A DNA stretch of 64,000 nucleotides from Parelaphostrongylus tenuis (lineage: Eukaryota; Nematoda; Chromadorea; Rhabditida; Metastrongylidae), in contig JAHQIW010001321.1 of the NCBI GenBank assembly GCA_019055375.1, positions 84,501-148,500 of the forward strand, written 5' to 3'. Below, in pieces: positions 24,601 through 34,675 of this stretch (positions are counted from its first letter, which is position 1; each line of letters begins with the position of its first letter). The notes beneath the pieces were generated by a model. The model did not search any database. It saw only the letters and a program-made list of their open reading frames with translations, and was not told the origin of the DNA. The translations under genes were made by a program, and so were the position numbers.

Positions 24601-27600
24601 TTGAAGAAACACCACTACACTTCCAAGCTCTTTAAGGATCAAAACAAAAGAATCATACCACTAGGCAACCAAGCCGGTTTCTCTTTACTGGCCGTGCTGG
24701 ACTTTGCAGTTTGATGAAACATCTGAAATTCCATGAGTACGTCAGCTCTAAATTGAGAGTTGAAGGGAGCTATTGACTTGATAGAACTTCACAACACCTG
24801 ATCTAACTCAGCAAGAGCGCTATATTTGTCACCGTTATCCAAATCGGAACAGATAGGAACTGATTCCGATCGATTCGAAGTGCTTGACGATGACGGCTAG
24901 AAAATCTGATGATCCACATGCATTTGATATCAGCCAATATCAAACCAAAAACTATATATGTATATAGGTTGCACAAAACATCTTTTACATGAGGCTGGAA
25001 AGGATTCGCAGATACAGGCGTAGGTGGTATCGAGTGGGTAGGAGGAAACGAGGAGGTGATGGTTGCAGACTTTGGGAATGACGGTTGTACTGCAACAATC
25101 TTTGTTTTCACGACGACACTAAAGAAAATAAGAAGGATTGAACTTGTTTGTACCACCTTGAGAAGGCGATCCGAAAGTATTAGGTGCAGAGGAGGAGGAG
25201 TTCTTGAGGTAAAGTTCACCAAATTTTGCATCAAAATCAGCGAACGGGTCAAAATTTGAAGTAGAGGAGCTCTTTGCAACAGCAGCAGATGAGGCAAAAG
25301 GGTCGGAGGAGACCTTAAAAATACTTGACGTCAAAAAATTGACTCGAGAAACCCTATTAATACAACAAAGAAAGAAATGATAGAAAAAAGTACCTGTGAC
25401 GAAGTGAAAAGGTTATTCTGAACAGGAGGTTTAGCCGGTAATGGAGGCGGCGGTGCAACGAATGCTGGAGGTGAAAACGGCTGAGGGGAACTACGTCAAC
25501 CTGAATAAATCTATTTACGTCTGCGTATTTGAGTTCAGAAGCGAATGTGGCGCGGTGATTAGAGATGCCTGCGTCGCACATAATGTCAATGGTTCGCTCT
25601 CACGCTCACGGCTCACCAAGCCATCATCCGTTCCTGCGGGGGGGTGAACCTGTGGTACCTGACCGGTCCCAGACTTGCCTGGGAAGAAAAGCAGCACGAA
25701 ACCGATACAGCAGCAGGCCAACGCGAGTCACTGGAAAGGCCAAATATGCATCCAATAACCTTAAACAAAGTTAAAAACTGAATACGAGTGCATATTAAAT
25801 GATCAAGGGATTGATCAATGCCGGAAACTTCATTCTTTACCAACATACTCCACCCATATAGGATAAAGGATGAAACGCTCTAATGAAACGTACTAAGCAA
25901 TCCCTGAGAAATATGCCATGCATTCGATTCAGTTCGTAGCATCTTTGAAGGTGTCTGAATGCATCTTGACCTTTACAGTAACTCGCAGTAGCTCATCGAT
26001 GTTTAAAGCCAAGTGCAGCTATTCTCTCTGATAGATTTGGTACCTATGCACCGACCGTAGAAGATTGAAAGTTTGCTGAGCCTTGAGTGCGCCGCAAAGC
26101 AGCTCTAGCCACTGCGCTACACGCGCTCAGTAAACCCATTTAAAAAATCGTGCAGAAAACGTATTTCTTGAACAAGTTGAACAATAAGTGATGTCCACTA
26201 TTAGCACTTTGGTGACGGCAGTTGCAATCGCTGTGCGCATAAAACTGCGCGCGACTTTCGTAAATCATTTTTGGTTTTCTTTTGCTTCAAAAGAATCTCC
26301 CAATTCTCGTATTAATTTAAGACTTCATGATTTCCTCTACACCCACTCGTGCACATTACGCGCATATGTGAAACTCAATTTTATTTTCCCGCTACACTGC
26401 AATGAAACGGTCTTTCTACAAGATAAGCACAGCGTTGGAATTGTGGGAATCAAAGGTGGACGTTCAAGCAACAAAACCAATCAATTCAGCTGCTTCAAAC
26501 CCGTTGATTGACTTATCGATCGACAAAATTGACAATCACTCAGTTGTCAAGCAATTGAAACGCCAAAAATTTTAATAGCCTATGTGAAGGCTTTAATTTT
26601 ACTGCTTTACAACAACATAAAAAAATTATAGATGCATATCTCAGAGTACTGAGTAGTATGCAAAATATCCGACATCTGACGGGAGTTGAACCAGCGTTTC
26701 ACCCATACCGCGGTACCTGCTACCACTACATGATCGATCCCACCGTTTCGCTACTACTATTTCTTCGATACAAACCATTGCAATTGTCAACGAAGAATCC
26801 TTTCAGGGCTTGAACCGGCATTTCAGCTTATTAGCACAGTTGGGATTAAAGCCAATATATCCTTACCAGAGCAAACCCGTTCAAAGTTGGTTGCTAACAG
26901 CTTCGGTTGTTTATATCGAAGAATGAGTGGCAGCAGAACGGTGGCTTCGGTGGTGCAGCGGTAGCGCGAGCACCCGGTATGGTTAAAGAGCGGGCTCGAA
27001 TGCCGCCTAGGGTCAATGTTGTCCCAACATTCTTAGATATATAGAAAGAATAAACCATTCGGCGTTAATTAATATCTGAGAGATGCGCCATTTTTTGCTT
27101 TGTTTGACGTGTTAAATGCAGATCAGGCCTTCAAAATGGCTTTTGGTGGCCTACCGATGTTTCGAGTTAGTGCTCCTCAAGCTTACAGACAAGTCTGGGA
27201 CCAGTTCGGAACCAACTCAGCCAACCCAAAGGGATGGAAAGTTTGGTGGGCCATGAGCGCGAGGTCGATGCATTGAATTTGTGTTCGACGTACAACACCT
27301 CTAACTACTGCGCCACATGCGCTCCTCTTAGTTATATATTTGTGCAATATGTTTGTAGATTCCGCTTAAATTCCACTTGACTTTAAAATCAGAATAATAT
27401 AGGATTATCATCCAATGTCTTAGACTTACACCATGGCTCGCAGGTTGAAATAATGACTCGTGAGGTGACTGTGTCGTCTGTCGGCTTACTGGAGTACCAA
27501 ATGCATTGAATGGATCGTTTGAAAATAGATCGAGATCGGGAGGCTTGAAATAATCTCTATGAAATGATACATCTTGATAGAAATTCTCCCTCTCTCTCTC

Positions 27601-30200
27601 TCCTTCTTTTTTTGTTCTCTCTTTTTTCTTCTCTCTGTCCCTTCCTACCACTCCCTCTCTTGCCAGCGAATATCATGTACATGAACGAACGGAAGTCGAT
27701 GATAACAGTGGTACGTGGCCCCACTCTACTGGTGACGGCAAAGGGTGTGGAAACGGAAAGGAAACAACAAAGCAGATGGGATTTCAGAAATAGAGTCTCA
27801 ATAATTGTAAAGATGTGGTTGTGGAAGAATAGGCTGTATACTGGAAGCCATTTAGTCGTGTACACAAAAATGATTGACAGAAACGTGTTAGGAAGTTCTG
27901 AGAGGCCTCCAATGAGAAAACCTGAGTCTATTACGGTCAAACTCGATGAGCGATCTCGAGTCTAAGCCTAATATTGATCGTCAGCGTGCCTAAACCCATT
28001 GAGAGAGACTCTATGAAATGGCAAAGGATGAAGGATAATGTTCTGGCTGTCGATCCTGAGAGATGCGCTATGAGTTCAATTTCATCTCGCATCTTGAAAG
28101 GTGACTGCATGCATATATGGCCCATATAGTGACTCGCAGTGGCTTGCCGATGTATAGCGTCAGTGATGCCATCCTCCGAGACAAGTTCAGTACCGTCTCA
28201 CCGACCCCAGAGGATGGAAGGTTTGGTGCGCCTTGAGCGCGGGATCATACCACTGACTATCGATGAGTGTGTGTGTGTGGCAGAACACCTCTAATAACGG
28301 CACCACAAACACCTAGTAAGCGAGCTCCGTCTTCTATGGTGGGCAACGATGAGCTATCGTCGAGTATAAATCTGTCGTCCCTAGTCATCTTGGGTACCCA
28401 CTAACAGAGACTACGCGAGGGAGCATGTCAAAGGGAAACTCCATTAGCATCAGCTCAAGTCACTCGGTAAATAGGGGGATTAGCGGTGAAAAGGAAGAGG
28501 AAGGAAGAGGAGGAAGTGAGGGGGAGGGAGGGAAGAGAGCAAGGGGAGGAAGGAGGAACGGTGACGAAAGATCCATAAATTAACCCCTTTTTTAAAATGA
28601 TTTACCTTTGAAACAGAACTTGCAGTACTTTTAGCACTTGTCCCACTCTGACTTGCGACCTCCTTCGCTTGGTTTAGAAGTCGTTCCTGTTCTTCTAGCT
28701 CTGTTCTCGACACATACCACTCCTTTTTCTCGTACTTCTAGAAAATTCCAGAAAATTAGTGGAGTGTAGACGAAGACTACGGAAAACTGAGCCATCTTCA
28801 CAAACGTACTCTTATCAAGAAAGTCGTGAACTCTTCTTTATTTGTCATCTTCGGCGGAGTACCAGAATACAATCCAAGCCACGTATGTGAGTTCTCCTCA
28901 TTTCCAAGGCTACGAATTCGTTCGATTTCCTCATTTGTGAATGTTGCCATGCAAATCGACTTCACACGATGCGGTGGATTTAAGCCTCGTCTACAAAGAA
29001 AAAAAAAATGGATAGGAGGGTCTACAAGGAAATTATCATATAATTAACAATTGATTCACATTGATGCCTCTCAAAAAGGAAAGATCGGTTCTTTCACGTT
29101 TGGAAGAACGGGATAAAGAAACGATTCGTTTCGTCGGACAACAAGTTTTCATAGGAGTGTTAGCTATCATTCGAAAGCTCAAATTTCTGGATAGTGCCGT
29201 ACGAGGTCAATTTTTTAAAACCCTCTTATAACGCTGCAGAATTCAAAATAAGATTATGTTTTACATCGGCTGCGCAATTCTACTATTACTTCGCTGGAAG
29301 AACGAAAAGCATATGAACGTGCAGAGGAGATCTTGTAGTGTCAGAATTATACGCCTTATATGGATTCCCTTCGGAGCGCAGGAAAAAATTCCAAACTGAA
29401 CAACAAAAACCGCATTTTACATGAGTAAAACGTAAGCACAATCGATCGATCGCCGTCTGAAAACCGTGGGTAGACCCCCCGCGAATCTATCTTCAACCCG
29501 TAAATTAGCCAGAAAACACATGCCCGCACATGTGAAATAAATTTTATTTTCTCTGCTACACTACAAACAAACGGTCTTTGTAGAAAATAGGCACAGCGTT
29601 GGAATCGTCAAAGCTCACGCTATCGAACGATTACTAATGGTCTGAAGGAAAAGCTCTGTCCTGCGAGAAATATGCCCGTAAGAATAGAAATGTTTTCCTC
29701 TTGGTGAAACGTTATAAAAAGACTTTTTTAGAAACGCATGCACATTACTAGCCAGAGACATATGCTCTCGAATGATTGCCAACACTTTTATGACAAATAC
29801 TTGTTCAACAGAAGAAATGTCTCTTCATTCTGTCCACCTAGAAGAAAAGTAGCGAAAAATCAAAAAGACCTTGTTTAAAAATTACTTACAGTATTCCAGA
29901 ACAAGTGGTACAACAAAATGATCCATTCGTAATATTCACGTAGGTCGGACCCCGCTGACCACACTCAAAACAGAAACGATTCGCAGGCAGAGAGGAGAGC
30001 TCACTGAAAATTGACATGAAAAAAAACTTACTAAGCCATTAACAACACAAATGGTTGCAAGAAATAGTAGCATAATAAACATAAACAACAAAGAAAGAAG
30101 AAAAATCACACCGTAATGTTTTCAAATTGCGTTCATCTTGACGTTTCTTCTGAGCACTCAATGACGAATTGGACGAAGACACGTGTGCCGTATTCACCAT
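19926..30200 (-). CDS. AGFG1: AGFG-family ArfGAP (Arf-GAP domain and FG repeat protein), complete
   Basis: Thirteen phase-matched exons, 1545 nt, 514 residues: 30112-30200, 29890-30003, 28810-28990, 28606-28737, 27430-27543, 25394-25480, 25154-25313, 24989-25089, 24798-24896, 24659-24722, 20672-20878, 20055-20185, 19926-19991. Residues about 25-145 form the ArfGAP zinc finger ([13 protein letters not shown] then CCTTCSGIL), followed by [27 protein letters not shown] and KYEKKEWYV. The rest is a low-complexity S/P/T tail with DPF, FG and NPF motifs, [11 protein letters not shown] (strongly AGFG-like) and the C-terminus NPFV. NPF motifs bind EH domains, so the expected role is clathrin/AP-2/EPS15-linked endocytic sorting. 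Vertebrate relatives are 480-560 residues. The exon 25154-25313 donor could be 3 nt earlier. Confidence 0.95.
20365..20625 (-). repeat. SINE-A, minus strand
   Basis: The body motif 'gagttaatcgattcctgacggatgtgtcatgcattc' and 'atgcatatctggcc' are on the minus orientation. The head is degraded. It lies in the AGFG intron between exons 20055-20185 and 20672-20878. Confidence 0.65.
20960..21255. repeat. SINE-B inverted pair
   Basis: The minus copy (20965-21060) with CGACCCCAAGCGGGAGTTAA faces away from a plus copy (about 21170-21250) with GAGTGAAACGCGGGTTCATC. The spacer is about 110 bp. It is directly followed by the TA-rich microsatellite. Confidence 0.6.
21275..21652. repeat. Compound TA/TATG/TGCA microsatellite
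   Basis: About 380 bp of alternating purine-pyrimidine sequence with a pure (TA)n core near 21364-21404 and a second near 21600-21647. Between them are interspersed GTACATATATG and TGCATATATGC palindromes. Long open frames here (tyrosine/isoleucine-rich) are artefacts of the repeat. It lies in AGFG intron 10. Confidence 0.9.
21900..22345. repeat. Family D interspersed repeat
   Basis: Words 'gtgctgtaaccgcgaaattaaagt', 'cacactcagtgcgccttg' and 'ctgagatctcagtaatttttcgaaagct' relate it to 59.8-60.25 kb. Intronic in AGFG. Confidence 0.5.
22485..22680 (-). repeat. GC-rich repeat (copy 1)
   Basis: On the minus strand it reads CATCTTGATGCTCGCG, then CAGATCTCACTCAGTTGC and GGAAAGCAGGCAGACACCC. The same order of words occurs on the plus strand at 59262-59455. 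The GC content is much higher than in its surroundings. Open frames on both strands are probably incidental. Confidence 0.6.
22840..23110 (-). repeat. SINE-A, minus strand
   Basis: Body and inverted head present (TCTAATCACTGCGCCACTA near 23090, the A-box region). Intronic in AGFG. Confidence 0.7.
23150..24100. repeat. Family D repeat arranged as a long inverted repeat
   Basis: 23160-23440 and 23600-23960 are approximate reverse complements. 'cacaggagtgttagtaacaattcgaacgcttgaatctctgg' at 23182 mirrors 'ccagagatttgagcttacggatgattactaacactcctatg' at 23869, and 'gcacgaaaagcatatcagcgtgtaaag' at 23329 mirrors 'cacgctgatatgcttttcgtg' at 23730. So the full-length family D element has long inverted arms. 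AGFG intron 10. Confidence 0.7.
24360..24550. repeat. Family D fragment
   Basis: 'ctatttttgctgctacagcgtagcaag' and 'aagctctatccagcgaaataag' match other family D pieces. It ends about 110 bp from AGFG exon 24659-24722. Confidence 0.5.
25545..25775 (+). repeat. SINE-A, plus strand
   Basis: Head ATGTGGCGCGGTGATTAGAG (A box) and AATGGTTCGCTCTCACGCTC (weak B box). Intronic in AGFG, antisense to the gene. Confidence 0.65.
25870..26130 (-). repeat. SINE-A, minus strand
   Basis: Body words plus inverted head TCTAGCCACTGCGCTACACG. Intronic in AGFG, sense to the gene. Confidence 0.7.
26200..26490. repeat. Family D fragment
   Basis: 'cccgctacactgcaatgaaacggtctttctac' and 'gataagcacagcgttggaatt' match 29.55 kb and 7.8 kb. 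Intronic in AGFG. Confidence 0.5.
26645..27045. repeat. SINE-B inverted pair
   Basis: The minus copy is 26645-26765 (CATCTGACGGGAGTTGAACC). The plus copy is 26935-27045 with A box TGGTGCAGCGGTAGCG and B-box-like GGGCTCGAATGCC. The spacer is about 170 bp. AGFG intron 5. Confidence 0.7.
27060..27328 (-). repeat. SINE-A, minus strand
   Basis: Inverted head TCTAACTACTGCGCCACATG near 27300, with the body to its left. AGFG intron 5, about 100 bp from exon 27430-27543. Confidence 0.7.
28035..28318 (-). repeat. SINE-A, minus strand
   Basis: Body words 'tcctgagagatgcgctatg' and 'gactgcatgcatatatggcc', then the inverted head with CTCTAATAACGGCACCACAA. AGFG intron 4. Next to it at 28485-28560 is an (A/G)-rich tract. 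Confidence 0.65.
29060..29870. repeat. Family D repeat, near full length
   Basis: Left part 'ttcataggagtgttagctatcattcgaaagctcaaatttctgg', centre 'gaacgaaaagcatatgaacgtgcagagg', right part 'agccagagacatatgctctcgaatgattgccaacacttttatga'. The outer parts are inverse to one another, as in the 23.2-24.0 kb copy. AGFG intron 2. Confidence 0.65.
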
Positions 30201-30210
30201 CTATAACAAC
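30201..30210 (-). promoter_or_regulatory. Likely trans-splice acceptor of AGFG
   Basis: On the minus strand GTTGTTATAG directly abuts the start codon at 30200. A start codon immediately after an acceptor is typical for SL trans-spliced nematode mRNAs. Inference. Confidence 0.45.
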
Positions 30211-30214
30211 TTAG

Positions 30215-31110
30215 ACAAAGTAAAATTCAGGCACAATACCGTAATCGTTTGTCAAGACTGGAAAGATTAATGTGAAGAGTGGAAAAACCGAGCCAAAACT
30301 TGGGTAAAACAGCATAGATTTCGTGATAACACGTACAAAACTGCATGTCATATTCTATTCAAAAGCATAGAATCTACGCATTTGTACTCTTGTATAAGCC
30401 TCTTGATTGAATCAACTAACGAAAAGATTGAGATACTATGAAACAATAATTTCAAACAATATCAGACCGATAATTCGAAGAGGAGTGATATTTGATGAGG
30501 CCGCTCTAAGTTATTTTACTTGAATCTGAGCATAATTCCTTGCTACTACGACATAACTTGTGCAATTTCGAAAAACCCAAGAAAATCAGCATCACTGTAA
30601 ATTTGGAGCCTTCTTAAACCTAGCAGCGACATGATCTGATGTACAAATCACATGTCAGAGCTTATATTACCTGGAAAAGATCTAAAGCCTTGAGATATTT
30701 AGGCTATAAAGTTATAGATGAACCTTTACGAAAAATTATGATTCCTAAAACAGCATCAGAAGATTTTCTATGCTGACGAATTAGCTTGAGGGAAAAATTA
30801 CACAATTTGATCTCCAAGCAAATATATTCTTTTCACGTTCTACGTCGTCGTTGTAGTCGTAAACAGCTAAAAACTCATTTAGTATCATATATTGATTTAC
30901 ATAGGAGTAATTGCGTAGGATGTTATGAGAACAGAAAGATGAACAACAAAAATGAAAAAAAAGAAAGGCAAAAATAAAAAAGAAAACTCTTTGGAAACGG
31001 TTCTTTTCACACATCCAGCACTCCTATCTTATCTAAGAAAGCCTAGAAAACTAATAAAAGACATACAGTATCCCCATTTATCCAGATGGTTAATACTGTT
31101 TAATTTTGAT
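30215..31110. other. Intergenic, AT-rich, no gene recognised
   Basis: Upstream of AGFG. Only short open frames (30.78-31.16 kb on both strands, low-complexity K/N-rich or F-rich) with no splice or domain support. It probably holds the AGFG promoter. Confidence 0.4.
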
Positions 31111-31207
31111 TTATATCAGATATTTTTGCTATCGACTGCTTTTTTACAGACCCGCTCAAAATGATTTAATCTGATAAGGATATGACATATTTTGAGCCAT
31201 AGGTCTA

Positions 31208-31255
31208 GTGCTATATAGGCGCCTATTTCGTCCTATTGGGACTCATCAGTAGCAC
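31208..31255 (-). ncRNA. Hammerhead ribozyme, type I (left arm)
   Basis: The minus strand is identical over 48 nt to the copy at 31701-31748. Stem I GUGCUA/UAGCAC (31250-31255 with 31208-31213), core CUGAUGA, stem II GUCC-CAAUA-GGAC, then GAAA. Stem III is AUAG/CUAU with loop GCGC. The predicted scissile site follows the A of AUA, just before stem I 3' strand. All invariant core nucleotides are present. Confidence 0.9.
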
Positions 31256-31700
31256 CCTCCCTCGGTTCCGTCGATCCCTTGAGGTGAAACAATCCTCCAA
31301 AGGAACCGACGCCGAGTAAAATTAAGCACCCAAAGTAGGGTGATGTTATTACCTGACTTTGTGGTGACCGGCAGTCGAGCTTACGGCTTTTGAAATGAAT
31401 CATACTTTTGCTATCGACTGCTTTTTTACAGACCCGCTCAAAATGATTAATCTGACTATATAGCACTAGACCTATAGCTCAAAATATGTCATATCCTTAT
31501 CAGATTAAATCATTTTGAGCGGGTCTGTAAAAAAGCAGTCGATAGCAGAAGTATAGTTCACTTTAAAAGCCGTAAGCTCAACTGCCCGTCACCACAAAGT
31601 CAGGTAATACCATCATCCTACTTTGGGTGCTTAATTTTACTCGGCGTCGGTTCCTTTGGAGGATTGTTTCACCTCAAGGGATCGACGGAACCGAGGGAGG

Positions 31701-31748
31701 GTGCTACTGATGAGTCCCAATAGGACGAAATAGGCGCCTATATAGCAC
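31701..31748 (+). ncRNA. Hammerhead ribozyme, type I (right arm)
   Basis: Stem I 31701-31706 (GUGCUA) pairs with 31743-31748 (UAGCAC). The core CUGAUGA is 31707-31713. Stem II is 31714-31717 and 31723-31726 with a 5-nt loop. GAAA is 31727-31730. Stem III (A15.1-U16.1 and three more pairs, 31730-31733 with 31738-31741) closes on GCGC. Cleavage is predicted between 31742 and 31743, after an AUA triplet that fits the NUH rule. Stem III is very short, as in metazoan and retrozyme hammerheads, which tend to work best as dimers. Confidence 0.92.
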
Positions 31749-31944
31749 TAGACCTATGGCTCAAAATATGTCATATCCTTATCAGATATTTTTATTTATC
31801 AGGCTCGTGAAATAGGCTGAATCCTAGAAAGCACTAGTGTAAGATGCGATCAAACGACGACGGACAAGCTTATCATCTTCACACTGGCGTCCGTTTGCGA
31901 GTGGAAATCTATGAAAAAAGTTATTAGATTTACACGAACACCAA

Positions 31945-32815
31945 GATGTGTACGTTGTTCCATAAGTTCCGGCATTAAAGCAAGAAACACTAGATTTATC
32001 GACTAGGAGTATTTGAAAATGCATGATTTCAATATCGTTCAATTGTGCATTTTCTTGCGAACATTTTGATATACAACTTGACAATACTTGCTTCAAGATC
32101 GAGCTTCTGTAGGTACAAATTCGCTTGCTACTCCAGCACCAATGGCACGCAGGGGAAAATGCTAGTGAAACGACGGCGCAAAAGATTAATGGAATTTCCC
32201 GTGGACGGTCTGAGCGCGACTGATCCTCCAGACGTTTCTCTCTAACTTTGAACTTCAAGAACAACTTCTTAAATTCAAATTTGCATTAATTTATTTTCGT
32301 TCAATTGCGCCTTTTCTTGCCAAAATTTTGCTATACAATTTGCCTGTATTTGTTTTAAAATGGAGATGTCTTCTTGGGAAAAGATTCGCTTGCCACCCAT
32401 GTACGAATGAAGCGTAAGGTAGAATGCTAGTGAAGCGGCGCGCAAGATTAATGGAGCTTTCTGTGGACGGCCCGAATGCGATTGATCCTTCAGACTGTTT
32501 TCTATAGCTTTGAACTTCACGAATCACTTCTTCGCCATCCATTGTGAATCCGTATCAGCGCTCCAAACTCCATCAATCTTGCGCGCAATTTCACTAGCAT
32601 TTTCCCCTAAGCGCCATCCACGCTGGAGTAGCAAACGAAACTGATCCCAAGACAGCATCATCTGAAAACAAGTATAGGTAAGTTGTATATCAAAATATTC
32701 GCAAAAAAATGCGCAATTCAACAAATCCAAAATCAGGCAATCCTACTTTCTTCTGGTTAATAAAGCTGGTGTTTACTGCTCTAGTGCCAAAACTTTTGGA
32801 ACGACCTCATAGATG
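31945..32815 (-). mobile_element. Mariner-like element with two transposase N-terminal remnants
   Basis: Ends GTTCCATAAGTTCCGGCATT (left) and the inverse GTGCCAAAACTTTTGGAACG (right). On the minus strand from about 32660 a frame reads SWDQFRLLLQRGWRLGENAS, then ARKIDGVWSADTDSQWMAKK, stop, FVKFKAIENSLKDQSHSGRP. This is the mariner DNA-binding region up to the GRP linker. A second diverged copy (LKFKVREKRLEDQSRSDRP) lies at 32.02-32.27 kb in the same orientation, suggesting a nested or partially duplicated element. No catalytic domain. It begins about 150 bp to the right of the retrozyme. Confidence 0.8.
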
Positions 32816-32934
32816 AAACTGACAAAAGCTGATATTATTGAAGCATGCTTGTAGTGACCAAATATACTTCCCCATGGAACAGTGTTGGAAAAATGAGGAT
32901 AACATTTATGCGACCGGTGATTGTTATTTATTTA

Positions 32935-33105
32935 TCTATAAAAAAGTACATGTGGCTCAACGGTTAGAGACGCTCTGTGACTCACACGTGAGCCGATCAG
33001 TCGATGGTCAGTGGTTTGATACCGTGGCTCAAAGCTTACCGAGTCCTCGTTCCGTCCGGAGTTGGCATCTTGGTACCAGAATTGTCTCTCGTAATTATTA
33101 GCATT
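32935..33105 (+). repeat. SINE-A, plus strand, 3'-truncated
   Basis: Head ATGTGGCTCAACGGTTAGAG and B-box-like GTGGTTTGATACCGTGGCTC. It stops after the first part of the body. Confidence 0.6.
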
Positions 33106-33109
33106 TAAT

Positions 33110-34595
33110 TCAATCCTGCGCAAATATTATTTCTTCTTGCAACGAAGTAAGGGGTTTAATGTGATAATGTGATAGCACTCGAGGGAGGGACTGCGATCTA
33201 CGCCCCCGTCTTTCTCGTCGTTTTCTCAATATTTTTCTTTTGTACAAGATGAAGAATGGGGCAGCAGATAAGAAGGATGTATTAGTACGAAGCTAAATAG
33301 TACATATAACCTATATGACTTATATAGCTTATGAGTTCTCTTAAAACCGATCCGTCTCAGTAAAAACAGATTGATGGGGTTCCTTTCATGTCAACTACTT
33401 ATTGAATGATGTAATGGATGAAAGTGGGAAGCGTGGTATCGCAGTGGATAGTGATGCAATGTATTAGAGAGGTGATTAGCAAGGGCTGGGTTCAATCTCT
33501 ACCTCAACACTTCCTGGCACTCAATCAACGAACGCTTTAGGGAACGCCGCAGCTCGTCTTCCTCCAGCTATGCATGGAGAATCGTCTCGAGCAACAATCC
33601 ACAAGATTTATGAAGAAAACGTGAACACTCAGGCAGCAGCAGAAGCGACACATGAAAACATTTGAAGACCTTTCCGAAGGACGATGTCGAGAAAGGGAAC
33701 CGAATCCATAAATTGCTCGGAATTCACACAACTGTGATGACGGATCGTGTAACATGAAAAACGAAAAAAGAGATAAATAAAAGAAGGAAAATGCATTCAG
33801 AAGAAAATCCGCTGACGGAACTCCTAGCAGCACCATCATTAGAATGACGGAGCAGATATATTAATATTAAATATTCCAACAAATTCGTGACATCCCTTGA
33901 ACATATAAAAATGTTGTATCCATCAAATCAAATGCGTGGATATAACGATGGGCATGTCTAGGAGATGTATGATGGCTCACAGAAATAACCCTACTCAAAC
34001 CCTATAGAAATCTGTGGATCTTTATGGTTCAATCTCGTAATATTCACTTTAGATTAGTTTCGTAACATGATTATGATTTTGACTTACAAACAGTACTGAG
34101 TGCATTACTGTAAGAGAAGTAAATGATGCGGTGAAGGAAAAATTTTTCCGATCACTAACATTTATTATTGAGTTTATGAGTCATCATTGTTTACTTAAAG
34201 GCACGCTTATATCAAAACAAATCTCTATATATTTTTCAAAACCAAGAGTTCTCATGCAGCTTTTTACTCTTAACTTGTATCACTTCGATCTTCAAACAAG
34301 TCGAGAACTTCTTTGCTCTGTGTGAAAAATCCTTCGAGGTAGTTCATAACATTATTCCCTGGTAAAGAAGCTAAATACGAAAAGAAAATCAGGAGATCGA
34401 TATGAAGTCTCCTATAAGGAAAAATGAGATGATTTCTGTAGCAAAAATTAAATTTTCATGATATCAAAGAAAGTAAATGATATGCACATAACTTTAAAGA
34501 ACTTGGTGAGCGAAAGTTGTCCGTAATTCTTTAGATCGACTTCTTTATTGAAATGTTATAAACAATAAAATCACTAAATATGAACTCAAACTTCT
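33110..34595. other. Intergenic, no gene recognised
   Basis: 33430-33520 is a tRNA-like sequence (GTGGTATCGCAGTGGATAG, then GGGTTCAATCTC), apparently the SINE-C class. 33530-33840 has a repeat related to 53.1-53.4 kb. The rest is AT-rich and gives only short unsupported open frames. Confidence 0.4.
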
Positions 34596-34599
34596 TAAA

Positions 34600-34675
34600 A
34601 CCTTATGCCAAGAATAATTGGTGGTTTTGGTAATTGAATGATACCATCAATGTTGGGGGCGCTTTTACTAAATGT
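34600..34675 (+). pseudogene. NUMT fragment: mitochondrial cox1
   Basis: With the invertebrate mitochondrial code (TGA = Trp) it reads LMPRMIGGFGNWMMPSMLGA, the highly conserved cox1 segment. In the nuclear code it has a stop, so it is non-functional nuclear DNA of mitochondrial origin. Confidence 0.8.

Larger units (their letters stand above)
31124..31788. mobile_element. Retrozyme-like element: two inverted arms of a 282-nt hammerhead-bearing repeat
   Basis: Two halves in opposite orientation meet at about 31457-31461. Each half holds one whole 282-nt unit plus part of a second. On the left, GCTATCGACTGC recurs at 31128 and 31410 (offset 282). On the right, TAGCACTAGACC recurs at 31461 and 31743 (offset 282). 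Each half carries one complete hammerhead ribozyme, and the unit boundaries coincide with the self-cleavage site. This is the layout expected for a retrozyme, a small non-autonomous element copied through multimeric or circular RNA. TATCAGATATTTTT flanks both ends (31114-31127 and 31780-31793), though part of it may belong to the element. It has no coding capacity. Recent origin is suggested by the high identity of the halves. Confidence 0.85.
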
